NCBI GenBank assembly: GCA_965657795.1
Contig: CBFHQJ010000001.1
Span: forward strand, 1-64,000
DNA length: 64,000 nt
Direction: 5' to 3'
DNA from: SW10 sp965657795
GTDB lineage: Bacteria > Verrucomicrobiota > Verrucomicrobiia > Verrucomicrobiales > Akkermansiaceae
Shown: positions 23,953 through 32,066 of the stretch, in pieces
Layout of the letters: every line of letters begins with the position of its first letter
Numbering within the stretch: position 1 is the first letter of the stretch
Position numbers and translations under genes: made by a program
Notes under the pieces: generated by a model
Told to the model about the DNA's origin: nothing
Seen by the model: the letters and a program-made list of their open reading frames with translations, nothing else
Databases searched by the model: none

Positions 23953-24717
23953 ATGAGGAAGCCGATTATCGCCGCCAACTGGAAGCTCAACAAGGGACCA
24001 TCCGACACCGAAGACTTTATCAAGAGTTTTGAGAACAGACTTTCCGATCTCCCGAAGGGTGTGGATATCGTGATAGCTCCTCCATTTGTGTCGCTCCCGA
24101 AGGCGACCGAATTGCTCGCCCACTCCAAGGTTCGTGTCTCAGCTCAGAACATGAGCGAGAAAGATAACGGAGCTTACACCGGTGAAGTGAGTGCCTTCAT
24201 GTTGAAGGAAATTTTTGTCAACTACGTCATCCTTGGCCACTCCGAGCGACGCGCGATTTATGGTGAGTCGGACGAGATGATCAACGCCAAGATTTTAAAG
24301 GCTCACGAAGTTGAGTTGAAGCCGATCTTCTGCATTGGTGAGACTCTGCAAGAGCGCGAAGATGGGAAGTTGGAAGATGTTCTTCGTACTCAGATCACCG
24401 AAGGGCTGAAGAACATTTCCGAGAAGCAAGCGCTCGATACCGTGATTGCCTACGAGCCGGTTTGGGCCATCGGAACCGGAGTGACCGCTTCGCCAAAGCA
24501 AGCCCAGGATGCTCATGAATTTGTCCGTTCGGTGCTGACCGATCTTTATGGAATTTCTGTTTCGGAAAAGATCCGGATTCAATATGGAGGTTCGGTGAAA
24601 CCGGATAACGCCGCTGAACTTCTCGGTCAAAAAGACATCGATGGAGCCCTCGTCGGGGGAGCCAGTCTTGAGGCGGCAAGTTTCGCCGAGCTGATCAAGA
24701 ATGGTGTGGTAGAGTAA
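23953..24717 (+). CDS. tpiA: Triosephosphate isomerase
   Basis: Glycolytic enzyme interconverting dihydroxyacetone phosphate and glyceraldehyde 3-phosphate. From ATG 23953 it has 254 residues, the usual length. Active-site residues are in place: Asn9 and Lys11 (ANWKLNKG), the histidine of ILGHSERR, the glutamate of AYEPVWAIGTG, and the phosphate-binding QYGGSVKPDNA and GALVGGASL loops. It sits between menD and menF, 45 and 7 bp from each, an uncommon placement. Confidence 0.96.
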   Translation: MRKPIIAANWKLNKGPSDTEDFIKSFENRLSDLPKGVDIVIAPPFVSLPKATELLAHSKVRVSAQNMSEKDNGAYTGEVSAFMLKEIFVNYVILGHSERRAIYGESDEMINAKILKAHEVELKPIFCIGETLQEREDGKLEDVLRTQITEGLKNISEKQALDTVIAYEPVWAIGTGVTASPKQAQDAHEFVRSVLTDLYGISVSEKIRIQYGGSVKPDNAAELLGQKDIDGALVGGASLEAASFAELIKNGVVE

Positions 24718-24724
24718 CCACATT

Positions 24725-25711
24725 ATGGAAAGAGCGGTTTTTGGAACCCGAACCGGCGAGGTGCTCGTCGGTTATGGTCCCTTCACCGCATTTGCAGAGC
24801 CACCCGCCGGAGGGGTGGCTTTTTACAAGAATGATTTCTCGCTCAGTGTTGAGAAACCGTGGCTTGTTCCCGACCGGATTGAAGTCCTGGAAAAGCCACC
24901 TGCGGCCGGAGAGTGCCGGATCGAATGGGAGGAGCCCGACCCAAGCGGATTCGCGGAGGTGTTTCGTGAGGTTTCCGAAGCAATCGGGCAGGGGATGATT
25001 GAGAAATCGGTTCCGGTGGTGACCGAAAAGGGAAAAGGGATTTGTTCGCCTGATACGCTTCTGGCTTCACTGCTTCTCCTGCCAAAGGCGCTCCGTCCTT
25101 ATGGTTGGATTGGGGAAGATGCGGGTTTCTTGGGGGCAACTCCGGAGGTCTTGTTTCGCTACTTTGATGGCCGAATTTATACCATGGCGCTCGCGGGAAC
25201 CGCCCGGAGCGAGGAGCAGCGGCTCTTTGCAGTGGACGATAAGGAAATCCGGGAGCATGAGTTTGTGGCGCAGACCCTAATTGCCAAGCTTTCCGACCTG
25301 GGCATGGTGATCCGTCGCGATCGGGACATTCTTGATTTGGGTCGGCTCATTCACTTTCAGACACTCATCAAAGTTGAGCTTTATCAGTATGAAGAAACGA
25401 AGACCTTGATCGAGCGCTTGCATCCCACGCCAGCTTTGGGGCCCTTGCCTCGAACTCCCGAGACGATGGGTCAGCTCACGGAATGGCGTGAGCGACTGGA
25501 ATGCCCGGTGGAGTTTGGTGCGCCGTTCGGGCTGCTTCGGGATGGTGATTTTGAAGCCTTGGTTGCGATAAGGATGGTGGCTTGGAACGGCGACGATTTT
25601 ATGTTGCCGAGTGGTTGTGGCGTGATTCAGGAGAGTCGCTTGGTGAATGAATGGCGTGAACTTGCTTTGAAACGGGGATCGGTAAGGGATTTATTTTTTG
25701 CCAGGAAATGA
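24725..25711 (+). CDS. menF: Isochorismate synthase-type chorismate-binding enzyme
   Basis: Converts chorismate to isochorismate, supplying MenD. At 328 residues it is shorter than typical MenF, with a reduced N-terminal domain. The chorismate-binding core is present: GFLGATPEVLFR, TMALAGTARSEE, KEIREHEFVAQTLI (catalytic Glu region), LHPTPALGPLPRTP and GCGVIQESRLVNEWREL. The last motif favours isochorismate or anthranilate-type synthases; the menD context decides for MenF. It overlaps the next gene by four bases. Confidence 0.88.
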   Translation: MERAVFGTRTGEVLVGYGPFTAFAEPPAGGVAFYKNDFSLSVEKPWLVPDRIEVLEKPPAAGECRIEWEEPDPSGFAEVFREVSEAIGQGMIEKSVPVVTEKGKGICSPDTLLASLLLLPKALRPYGWIGEDAGFLGATPEVLFRYFDGRIYTMALAGTARSEEQRLFAVDDKEIREHEFVAQTLIAKLSDLGMVIRRDRDILDLGRLIHFQTLIKVELYQYEETKTLIERLHPTPALGPLPRTPETMGQLTEWRERLECPVEFGAPFGLLRDGDFEALVAIRMVAWNGDDFMLPSGCGVIQESRLVNEWRELALKRGSVRDLFFARK

Positions 25712-26184
25712 GGATCCCGGAATTAGCAAAATTGGCCGAGCAACTGGATGAGCAGTTTCATCTCGTGGTTTGGAAAAAGGCGGCCGGGTTTGAAGTGGTG
25801 GCGATTGTTGCAGATGAGTTCGAGGATGCTTTTCCTTTGCCAATGGGTTTGCAGGCTGCAGCTGCGGAGACAGGATTTTTGCTTGATGCCACGACGGCAG
25901 CGCGCTTGGAAATCAAGGATATGCCCTCGGATTTTTGGGAAGACCTCAATGAGTCCGACTACGGTGAGAACCTGAAGGTGTCCACGTTGGGACTTTCGGG
26001 AAGGAAGTATCTCGAGGTCTTTCACGCCGTAAAGTCCGGAGGGAATTCCGATCGTTCGGTTTTGGCCGGTCTTGATCTTTCCGAGGCAGAGCTTCTGAAA
26101 GTTGCGAGGTGGCTGCGGGAGAAGTCTCTCTTTGATCATCGTAGTGGTGATCTCATCATGAAAATTCTGACTCAATTTCGCTAA
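25708..26184 (+). CDS. Hypothetical protein in the men cluster, 158 aa
   Basis: Soluble acidic protein whose ATG overlaps the menF stop (25708-25711), so it is translationally coupled. It reads as an alpha/beta domain with repeated hydrophobic/acidic alternation (FHLVVWKKAAGFEVVAIVAD) and a helical C-terminus. No family recognised. It is likely cotranscribed with the menaquinone genes, but nothing in it shows a role in that pathway. Confidence 0.6.
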   Translation: MRIPELAKLAEQLDEQFHLVVWKKAAGFEVVAIVADEFEDAFPLPMGLQAAAAETGFLLDATTAARLEIKDMPSDFWEDLNESDYGENLKVSTLGLSGRKYLEVFHAVKSGGNSDRSVLAGLDLSEAELLKVARWLREKSLFDHRSGDLIMKILTQFR

Positions 26185-26339
26185 GGGATGCGTTGTCTAC
26201 AGATACTCCTCGATTGTCCAAGATGCCCTGCACTGGTCGCCAGAGGTGATATGAAGGTTTCAAATTGGCATCGCTTTTTTTATTTTGTGCATCTCAAGCA
26301 GGTGGTAGTCGGTGACGGGGTGTTACGAAGAATCAGCGA

Positions 26340-26825
26340 ATGATGGGGTCGAAGATTTGGCATTTGGAACTTACACAAAGAGAGCAGTTTGTTCCTTCGA
26401 AGGTGAGAGAGGGAATGTCGTTGCTCGAGGTCAATGATGCCGCGATCAACGCTCGCTTCTATCAGGCCGTTGGCCAAAGTTTGAGTTGGAACGACCGGTT
26501 GCCCTGGGCTGATGAGCAATGGGAAGAGTGGGTGAATCGACAGAGGCTGAAAACATGGGTCGCTTTTTTTTGTGGCGAAGAAGCGGGGTTTGTGGAGATG
26601 GAGATTCAAGACGGAGGAAATGTGGAGATTGTCTATTTTGGTCTCCTTCCCTCCATGATTGGTAAGGGGCTTGGCAGTGCCATGCTGACACTGGCGGTTC
26701 AGGAGGCTTGGAGAATTGAAGATACTCGAAGAGTCTGGCTCCATACCTGTAGCGAAGATCATCCGCATGCTCTCGCGAACTATGAGAAGCGTGGTTTCCG
26801 ATTGTTTCGGACAGAGGTTTTATAA
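26340..26825 (+). CDS. GNAT-family N-acetyltransferase
   Basis: 161 residues with the acetyl-CoA pyrophosphate-binding motif LPSMIGKGLGSAMLTLAVQE (about residues 105-124), a preceding strand GNVEIVYFGL and the late NYEKRGFRLFRTE typical of GNAT enzymes. The acceptor substrate cannot be told. It is monocistronic, with a 155-bp gap upstream in which I see no other gene. Confidence 0.82.
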   Translation: MMGSKIWHLELTQREQFVPSKVREGMSLLEVNDAAINARFYQAVGQSLSWNDRLPWADEQWEEWVNRQRLKTWVAFFCGEEAGFVEMEIQDGGNVEIVYFGLLPSMIGKGLGSAMLTLAVQEAWRIEDTRRVWLHTCSEDHPHALANYEKRGFRLFRTEVL

Positions 26826-26839
26826 AATGAGGCTGGTTT

Positions 26840-26864
26840 ATAGCCCGGCTCACCGGCGGGCTAT
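26840..26864. repeat. Inverted repeat between two genes
   Basis: ATAGCCCG (26840-26847) and CGGGCTAT (26857-26864) form an 8-bp stem with a nine-base loop. There is no T-run, so it is not a standard terminator. It separates the GNAT gene from the small membrane protein. Confidence 0.45.
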
Positions 26865-26878
26865 GGAATAATTCTCCT

Positions 26879-27187
26879 ATGTTGGATGTTTTTCTTGGGA
26901 AGCTTGTAGGTCTGGCTTTCGTCGTTTTTTATCTCGGCGGAATTATTTGGTTTCTTCGCTGGTGTCTGAATGATGCCGAGCAGCGGGGAAGGTCAAAGGT
27001 GTTGGTCTTTGTCCTCGTGTTCCTCTTTTTCCCGATCGGTTGGATCATTTGGCTGATGTGTCGACCGCCGATTCAATCGAGTGGAATTGAACGGTTTGTG
27101 AATAGCCAAAAATCTGTGCGCGGAAACTTCAAGCCAATCAAAAAAAGGACGAAGCCTCGAAAGGCTTCGTCCGTTGCACGGATTTGA
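26879..27187 (+). CDS. Hypothetical two-helix membrane protein, 102 aa
   Basis: Two membrane segments (~8-27, LVGLAFVVFYLGGIIWFLRW, and ~40-60, VLVFVLVFLFFPIGWIIWLM) and a strongly basic C-terminal tail (KKRTKPRKASS). The final codons overlap the terminator of the convergent thioredoxin-like gene, which may explain the basic end. No family assigned beyond resemblance to small phospholipase-D-nuclease-N-type membrane stubs. Confidence 0.6.
   Translation: MLDVFLGKLVGLAFVVFYLGGIIWFLRWCLNDAEQRGRSKVLVFVLVFLFFPIGWIIWLMCRPPIQSSGIERFVNSQKSVRGNFKPIKKRTKPRKASSVARI
27141..27172 (-). terminator. Terminator of the thioredoxin-like selenoprotein gene
   Basis: A perfect 10-bp stem (GGACGAAGCC with GGCTTCGTCC, 27147-27156 and 27163-27172), loop TCGAAA. 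On the minus strand six T residues follow (A-run 27141-27146). It lies 28 bp past the stop at 27200, consistent with transcription continuing through the internal UGA to this point. Confidence 0.9.
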
Positions 27188-27199
27188 GTCGAGTTGAAA

Positions 27200-28258
27200 C
27201 TACTCGTCTTGCATTTCCTTGAGCAAGGCATCGACTGCTTCGTCCATCGCTTTGCCCCGGGTGTTCTTGTAACGAATCACGCCCTTGGCATCGATGACGT
27301 ATATGGTCGGCCATCCGCGAACCGCCCAGGCGGTGGCGATGGGGCCGCCGGTTTTTCCCCCGTCCCAGAATGAGGGCCAGGTGATGCTGTTTTCTTTGAT
27401 GGCCTTCTTGTATCTTTCGACGGAGTCGCTGTTGACTCCAAGAATGGTGAAGGGCTGGTCTTTCAATCTCTCAACGAGCGACCGCTCGTGAGGATACATG
27501 GCGCGGCAGGGGCCTCACCAATCGCCCCAGAAATCAAGGACGACGACTTTGCCTCTGTAGTCGGAGAGCTTCATTTCCTTGCCGTCGACGTCTTTGCCGA
27601 TGATTTCAGGCGCCTGGTTTCCTATTGCTAATTTTTCTTTTGCTTCAAGAGTCGCCTTCATCACCGCGGCAACTTTCCGACCCCTGACTTCCAGGTCGGC
27701 GTGGTCGGTACTGAGCTTATCGACGATGGCTTTGTATTGTTCGGCCTTTGAGGAGTCCCGCTCCATTTGCATGGCCTGAACGTAAAGGGCGGATCCAACC
27801 GCTTCCTTCGCTTTGCTTTTCTCAACGACGGTTGCGAGGAAAGTCAGGGCCCTCTCATCTCTGGCTCCGTAGAGTGAGAGCACGACGTCAGACAAATCGT
27901 CGCTATCAAGGTGATGTTTTTCCAATACCGCAAAAACCTCCGGCTTCATGGCCTCGCCCCGGTTCCGGGTTGAGATCCACGAAATGGCCTTAAGGCTCGC
28001 GGGATCGGCGGCGTTCTCTTCCACAATTGCCGAGAGCGCTGCCATCGTCTCTTTGGGATCGGGGTAGCCGGTTTGGTAGGCTTCCCGCTGTTTTTCACGG
28101 GGGAGAGCTCGGACTTCATCCATGAACTTGGCTACCGCAGCATCCTGGGTTGCGATGAGTTCGCTGATTTGATCAGCGACCTTGTCTTTGGTGTTGGTTT
28201 GTGCCACCGCGATCCCGGTGGCGGCAATCAACATGACGAGCAATGTTTTGGCCTTCAT
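27200..28258 (-). CDS. Probable selenoprotein: exported TlpA/thioredoxin-fold protein with a U-G-P-C motif
   Basis: The frame is continuous from ATG 28258 to 27200 except for one TGA at 27515-27517. Upstream are a signal peptide (MKAKTLLVMLIAATGIAVAQ), a helical domain (~25-205) and the start of a redoxin domain (IGNQAPEIIGKDVDGKEMKL, VVVLDFWGDW). The TGA is codon 248, exactly where the first redox cysteine of W-C-G-P-C belongs. In the same frame follow GPCRAMYPHERSLVERL, Cys251, the cis-Pro loop RGWPTIYVID and a normal C-terminus, 352 residues in all. A SECIS-like hairpin lies at 27470-27492. Selenocysteine is therefore the best reading. The alternative is a nonsense mutation or base-call error. 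It would act as a periplasmic thiol/disulfide oxidoreductase. Confidence 0.8.
27470..27492 (-). promoter_or_regulatory. Candidate bacterial SECIS element downstream of the UGA
   Basis: On the minus strand, bases 23-45 after the UGA form a hairpin. CTCA and CGAGC pair with GCTCG and TGAG (nine base pairs) with one bulged U on the 3' side and apical loop GGUC. The GG of the loop is 32-33 bases after the UGA, inside the range known for bacterial SECIS elements. The same four-base loop occurs in E. coli fdhF, from memory. The bulge is on the opposite arm from fdhF. Confidence 0.65.
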
Positions 28259-28349
28259 GGATCATCTTTTAAATGAAATCCGCAGAGTGTCGATCAGGGA
28301 ACAGTCAGCAGGGACTTTACATATGAGGTGAGACGTTCACGTTTTTGAG

Positions 28350-30848
28350 GTGCCGCAACTGGACCCTTCAATTGTCAATGATGCTTCCTCAAGCTCCGAG
28401 GTTCTCGATGCTTTTCTGGAATATCTGATCGAAAGCGGGATCGAGCCCTACGATCATCAGGAGGAGGCTATTCTTGAGCTCTACGAGGGAAAGAATGTTA
28501 TTCTCAATACTCCGACTGGATCGGGAAAATCACTGGTGGCTTTGGCGTTGCATTTTCGGGCGATTTGCCAAGGCCGGAGATCATTTTACACCGTGCCCAT
28601 TAAGGCGCTGGCGAATGAAAAGTTCTTATCCCTTTGTGAGACCTTTGGGCCGGATAATGTGGGTATGATCACGGGGGATGCCACGGTGAATGCGCAAGCT
28701 CCGGTGATTTGCTGCACCGCGGAGATTCTCTCCAACATGGCCCTTCGGGAAGGGGCGCTGGCGAAGGTGGATGAAGTCATCATGGACGAGTTTCACTATT
28801 ATTCGGACCATGAACGGGGAGTGGCGTGGCAGGTTCCACTGCTGACTCTGCCGCAGGCCCGCTTTCTTTTAATGTCGGCAACTCTGGGTGAAACCGATTT
28901 TTTTCAGAAGGAGCTGACTTCGCTAACGGGAGCCGAGACGGTCTTGGTGAAGTCGGAGGACCGGCCGGTGCCGCTGGAGTTTTCTTACAGTACGACTTCG
29001 TTGGAGGATCAGGTTGAGGAATTGGTGGAGGCGAACAGGGCTCCGGTCTATCTGGTTCATTTCACCCAGTTGGCTTGTGCGAGAACGGCGCAGAATTTGA
29101 TGAGCCGGAACTTTTGCTCCAAGGAGGAGAAGGCGGGGATTGCCAAGGTTCTCAAAGATGCTGATTTCAAGAGCCCTTACGGGAAAGAGATGAAAAAGCT
29201 GCTTCGGCACGGTCTGGGGATTCACCATGCCGGATTGCTCCCAAAGTATCGGGTGCTTGTTGAAAAACTGGCGCAGCGAGGACTGATGAAGGTGATTTGC
29301 GGGACCGACACCCTGGGTGTGGGGGTGAATGTTCCAATTCGGACGGTGCTCTTCACCCAACTTTATAAGTTTGGCGGACAAAGTACGAAGATTCTCGCAG
29401 TTCGTGATTTTCGACAAATTTGTGGACGAGCCGGTCGTCGGGGATTTGACGATGTTGGCTATGTGGTGGCGCAGGCCCCGGGGTATGTCATTGAGAACCT
29501 CAAGGCGGATGCCAAGGCGGCGGCGAAGGGCAAGAAAAGCAAGGCCCAGAAAAAGAAGCCGCCGGAGAAGGGTTTTGTAAATTGGGATGAGAAGACCTAT
29601 GCCAAGCTTCAAAGTGCGCCTCCGGAGAAATTGGTTTCCAGCTTCAATATTCGGCATGGCACCTTGCTCAATGTTCTTTCAAGGGAACATGAGGACGGGT
29701 GTGCCGAGCTGCGGCGGATCATCGAAGCCAGTCACGAAACCCCGGCTCGGAAAAAGGCTTTGCGAAAGCAGGCCTTTGCTCTTTTTCGCGGGTTGGTGGA
29801 GGGTCAGGTTCTTACCATTATTCCGAAAGATGATCGGACCGGGCCGGCCAAGGTGAAGTTGAACGTTGAGTTGCAGGATGATTTTACGATGAACCAAGCG
29901 CTCGGGCTTTATCTCATCGAGACGATTTCAAAGCTGGATCGCGAGGCCCCCGATTACGTGGTTAATATGCTCTCTCTCATCGAAGCGATCTTGGAAGATC
30001 CCATTGCGGTGATTCGCAAGCAGGTCGACAAGATCAAAACTGCTCTGGTCGTGCAGATGAAAGAAGACGGGGTTGATTACGATGACAGGATGGATGCGCT
30101 CGAGGAGGTAGAGCATCCCAAGCCTGGGAAGGATTTCATCTACCAGGCTTACAATGACTTTGTGTTGCTTAATCCCTGGGCAAAGGAGGCTGGAGTTCGG
30201 CCCAAGTCGATTGTGCGGGAGATGTTTGAGGACTGGTCGTCGTTTGAGGACTATGTCAAAAACTATGGATTGGAGCGAAGTGAGGCCGTCCTTCTTCGAC
30301 ACCTTTCCGAGGTCTATAAGGTCCTCGTGCAAACGGTGCCGCCTGCTTTGAAGACGGAGGAGGTTGAAGAGGCTGAGTCGTTTTTGGAGGGGATGGTGCG
30401 TGAGGTGGATTCCAGTCTCATCGACGAGTGGGAAAAGCTGCGCAATCCAGACGAGGAGGTGCCGGAGCTTGAGAAGGCTCCCGCAAGGGAGGTTCCTTTC
30501 ACGAGACGAAAGGGGGAATTCCTGAGAGCGACCCGGAGGATGGTTTTTGATTTTGTGAAGGAGATTTCACGCGAGAATTACGAAGCGGCTGCTGAGTTGG
30601 TGGGAGGAAAGGCTCTTGAAATTCGGGAGATGATGGCGGGTTACTTTGAAGAGCATGGCATCATTCGCATGGATCCCGAGGCCCGCAGCTCGAAGTATCA
30701 CCGAATCGAGGGAGATCGGTTTGAACAAATCCTCGTCGATGAAGAAGGTTTCAATGATTGGAGTGCGATCTTGCTGGTGGATCGTAAGAGGTCAGATTAC
30801 GAAAAAAGAGTGGTGCTGAGTCTTGAGAATCTGGGGCCGTTTGCGTAA
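28350..30848 (+). CDS. Ski2-like DEAD/DEAH-box RNA helicase (DUF3516 type)
   Basis: GTG start, 832 residues. Superfamily 2 motifs: Q-like region YDHQEEAI, Walker A TPTGSGKS (54-61), motif Ia PIKALANEK, motif II DEFH (146-149), motif III SATLGE, and motifs V/VI in GTDTLGVGVNVPIRTVLF and RQICGRAGRRGFDDVG. A Lys/Ala-rich insertion (AKAAAKGKKSKAQKKKPPEK, ~390-410) follows, then a long helical C-terminal region as in DUF3516 helicases. Relatives unwind structured RNA. It is divergent from the selenoprotein gene and convergent with the pectate lyase gene. Confidence 0.87.
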   Translation: MPQLDPSIVNDASSSSEVLDAFLEYLIESGIEPYDHQEEAILELYEGKNVILNTPTGSGKSLVALALHFRAICQGRRSFYTVPIKALANEKFLSLCETFGPDNVGMITGDATVNAQAPVICCTAEILSNMALREGALAKVDEVIMDEFHYYSDHERGVAWQVPLLTLPQARFLLMSATLGETDFFQKELTSLTGAETVLVKSEDRPVPLEFSYSTTSLEDQVEELVEANRAPVYLVHFTQLACARTAQNLMSRNFCSKEEKAGIAKVLKDADFKSPYGKEMKKLLRHGLGIHHAGLLPKYRVLVEKLAQRGLMKVICGTDTLGVGVNVPIRTVLFTQLYKFGGQSTKILAVRDFRQICGRAGRRGFDDVGYVVAQAPGYVIENLKADAKAAAKGKKSKAQKKKPPEKGFVNWDEKTYAKLQSAPPEKLVSSFNIRHGTLLNVLSREHEDGCAELRRIIEASHETPARKKALRKQAFALFRGLVEGQVLTIIPKDDRTGPAKVKLNVELQDDFTMNQALGLYLIETISKLDREAPDYVVNMLSLIEAILEDPIAVIRKQVDKIKTALVVQMKEDGVDYDDRMDALEEVEHPKPGKDFIYQAYNDFVLLNPWAKEAGVRPKSIVREMFEDWSSFEDYVKNYGLERSEAVLLRHLSEVYKVLVQTVPPALKTEEVEEAESFLEGMVREVDSSLIDEWEKLRNPDEEVPELEKAPAREVPFTRRKGEFLRATRRMVFDFVKEISRENYEAAAELVGGKALEIREMMAGYFEEHGIIRMDPEARSSKYHRIEGDRFEQILVDEEGFNDWSAILLVDRKRSDYEKRVVLSLENLGPFA

Positions 30849-30856
30849 TTGGGGGC

Positions 30857-31882
30857 TTATTTTTGGACTGATTCTATCCACTCCGGGTAGTCCTTGAGGA
30901 TGGAGCGGGGATGTCCGACATACCAAGCATAACCATTGCGGCGTTCCTCTTCGATTTCGGTGATAGACGATTTGATGATGCCGTCGCGGCCGGAGAAGAT
31001 AGGATTGCCAGTTTTAATATCGGAGAATCGAGCCCAAAGAGGAGGTGCATTCCGATCTTTGATAACAGTTTTATTACCTTCTTTTTTGACGATACGAATT
31101 CCAGTGATTTGATGTGCCCGGAACCAAGTGACGGCTCCATCGATTGATTGCCGAATTTCGGGAGAAGGATCTTTGATCTCCATGAGGTATCTCACAATAC
31201 CTGCGCTTTCGGCTCCACTGAAGGAGGGATGTTCATAAGAGCGAGCCTTGGCGGGGAGGAAGGTTTTGGCGTCATGCTGGGCGCACCAAACAGTCGGTTT
31301 GCCGTCGACTCTGATTTGAGTTTTGAGGATGCAATCGAGTCCAAGTTTGAGGGCTTTTTTGATTGCGGTTTTTTCCTCGTTTTTGAGAAAGGCGGGGGAG
31401 TCTTCCAGAAGATTTCGGAGGTAGGTCATGACTCCGATCATGGCGCCATCGTTGTAGGTGATGTGCAGTGCGTATCCGGAAGCATGCGGGCGTTGAGGCC
31501 AGCCGCCATTTGAATATTGGCTCTTGAGAAGGAAGGCGAGGCCGTGGTGCAGGGAGGATTCGATCACCGGGTCGTGATTGGCCTGCCAGACGCGGGTTAA
31601 AAATTTGAGAGGCGTGTAAGTGGCTCCATTGTCGATGGTGGTTTCCTTGAGACTATTTTGTTGGGTGGCAAGGCTCTTGAGTTCGTCTTGGTCGAGATGG
31701 ATTGAGAAGTCCTGGTTCTTGGGCCAGCCGCCATTGCTTCTTTGATAGAGGATGACCTTGGCCGCAAGGTCACGGGCTTCCTCCGAGTGATACCAATCGG
31801 CTTTTTGTTTATGCGCGCTCTTCCATGAGACTTTGGCGTTCAGCAAGGAGAAGGTGGAGAGAAGGAGAAGGCAGATCCTCAT
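30857..31882 (-). CDS. Pectate lyase, polysaccharide lyase family 10
   Basis: I start at ATG 31882 (MRICLLLLSTFSLLNA), a signal peptide; the frame extends to 31981 but overlaps nothing signal-like. Family PL10 hallmarks: two RSNGGWPKN/YSNGGWPQR repeats, TIDNGATYTPLKFL, TYNDGAMIGVM, TVWCAQHD, and the catalytic-region motif LWARFSDIKTGNPIFSGRDG. It cleaves polygalacturonate or related uronate polymers by beta-elimination, outside the cytoplasm. It fits the polysaccharide-degrading lifestyle suggested by the sulfatase. It is next to, but not obviously linked with, the feo genes. Confidence 0.88.
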   Translation of the reverse strand: MRICLLLLSTFSLLNAKVSWKSAHKQKADWYHSEEARDLAAKVILYQRSNGGWPKNQDFSIHLDQDELKSLATQQNSLKETTIDNGATYTPLKFLTRVWQANHDPVIESSLHHGLAFLLKSQYSNGGWPQRPHASGYALHITYNDGAMIGVMTYLRNLLEDSPAFLKNEEKTAIKKALKLGLDCILKTQIRVDGKPTVWCAQHDAKTFLPAKARSYEHPSFSGAESAGIVRYLMEIKDPSPEIRQSIDGAVTWFRAHQITGIRIVKKEGNKTVIKDRNAPPLWARFSDIKTGNPIFSGRDGIIKSSITEIEEERRNGYAWYVGHPRSILKDYPEWIESVQK

Positions 31883-31937
31883 TGGGAACAATACGCGCCC
31901 GGGCGATGAATTGTTCCACCGGTAAAAGAAAGTCCTG

Positions 31938-32063
31938 CTATTTGGAGGAATCTTTGGGGCAGGCGCAGCTTCCACCGCCACAGGAGCTTTTTTTCCGCTT
32001 CACAAAGAAGAGGATCAAGGTGAGGGCGACGACGCCCAGAGCTGCGGGAGTTTGCCAGTCCAT
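31938..32063 (-). CDS. FeoB-associated Cys-rich membrane protein, 41 aa
   Basis: A short gene with ATG at 32063, three bases after the feoB stop. It has one membrane helix (PAALGVVALTLILFFV) and a cytoplasmic tail KRKKSSCGGGSCACPKD with three cysteines. This is the layout of the small FeoB-associated proteins found after feoB in many bacteria. They are thought to assist Fe(II) uptake, like FeoC, but the mechanism is not established. Position and cysteines make the call safe despite the length. Confidence 0.85.
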   Translation of the reverse strand: MDWQTPAALGVVALTLILFFVKRKKSSCGGGSCACPKDSSK

Positions 32064-32066
32064 GGT

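Noticed and set aside
27200..28258. Two separate genes or a pseudogene split by a stop at 27515
   Set aside because: The distal part alone would start inside the redoxin active site, without a domain. The stop falls exactly at the catalytic Cys, the frame is otherwise clean, and the terminator lies after the distal end. Selenocysteine explains all of this better, although a sequence error cannot be excluded.
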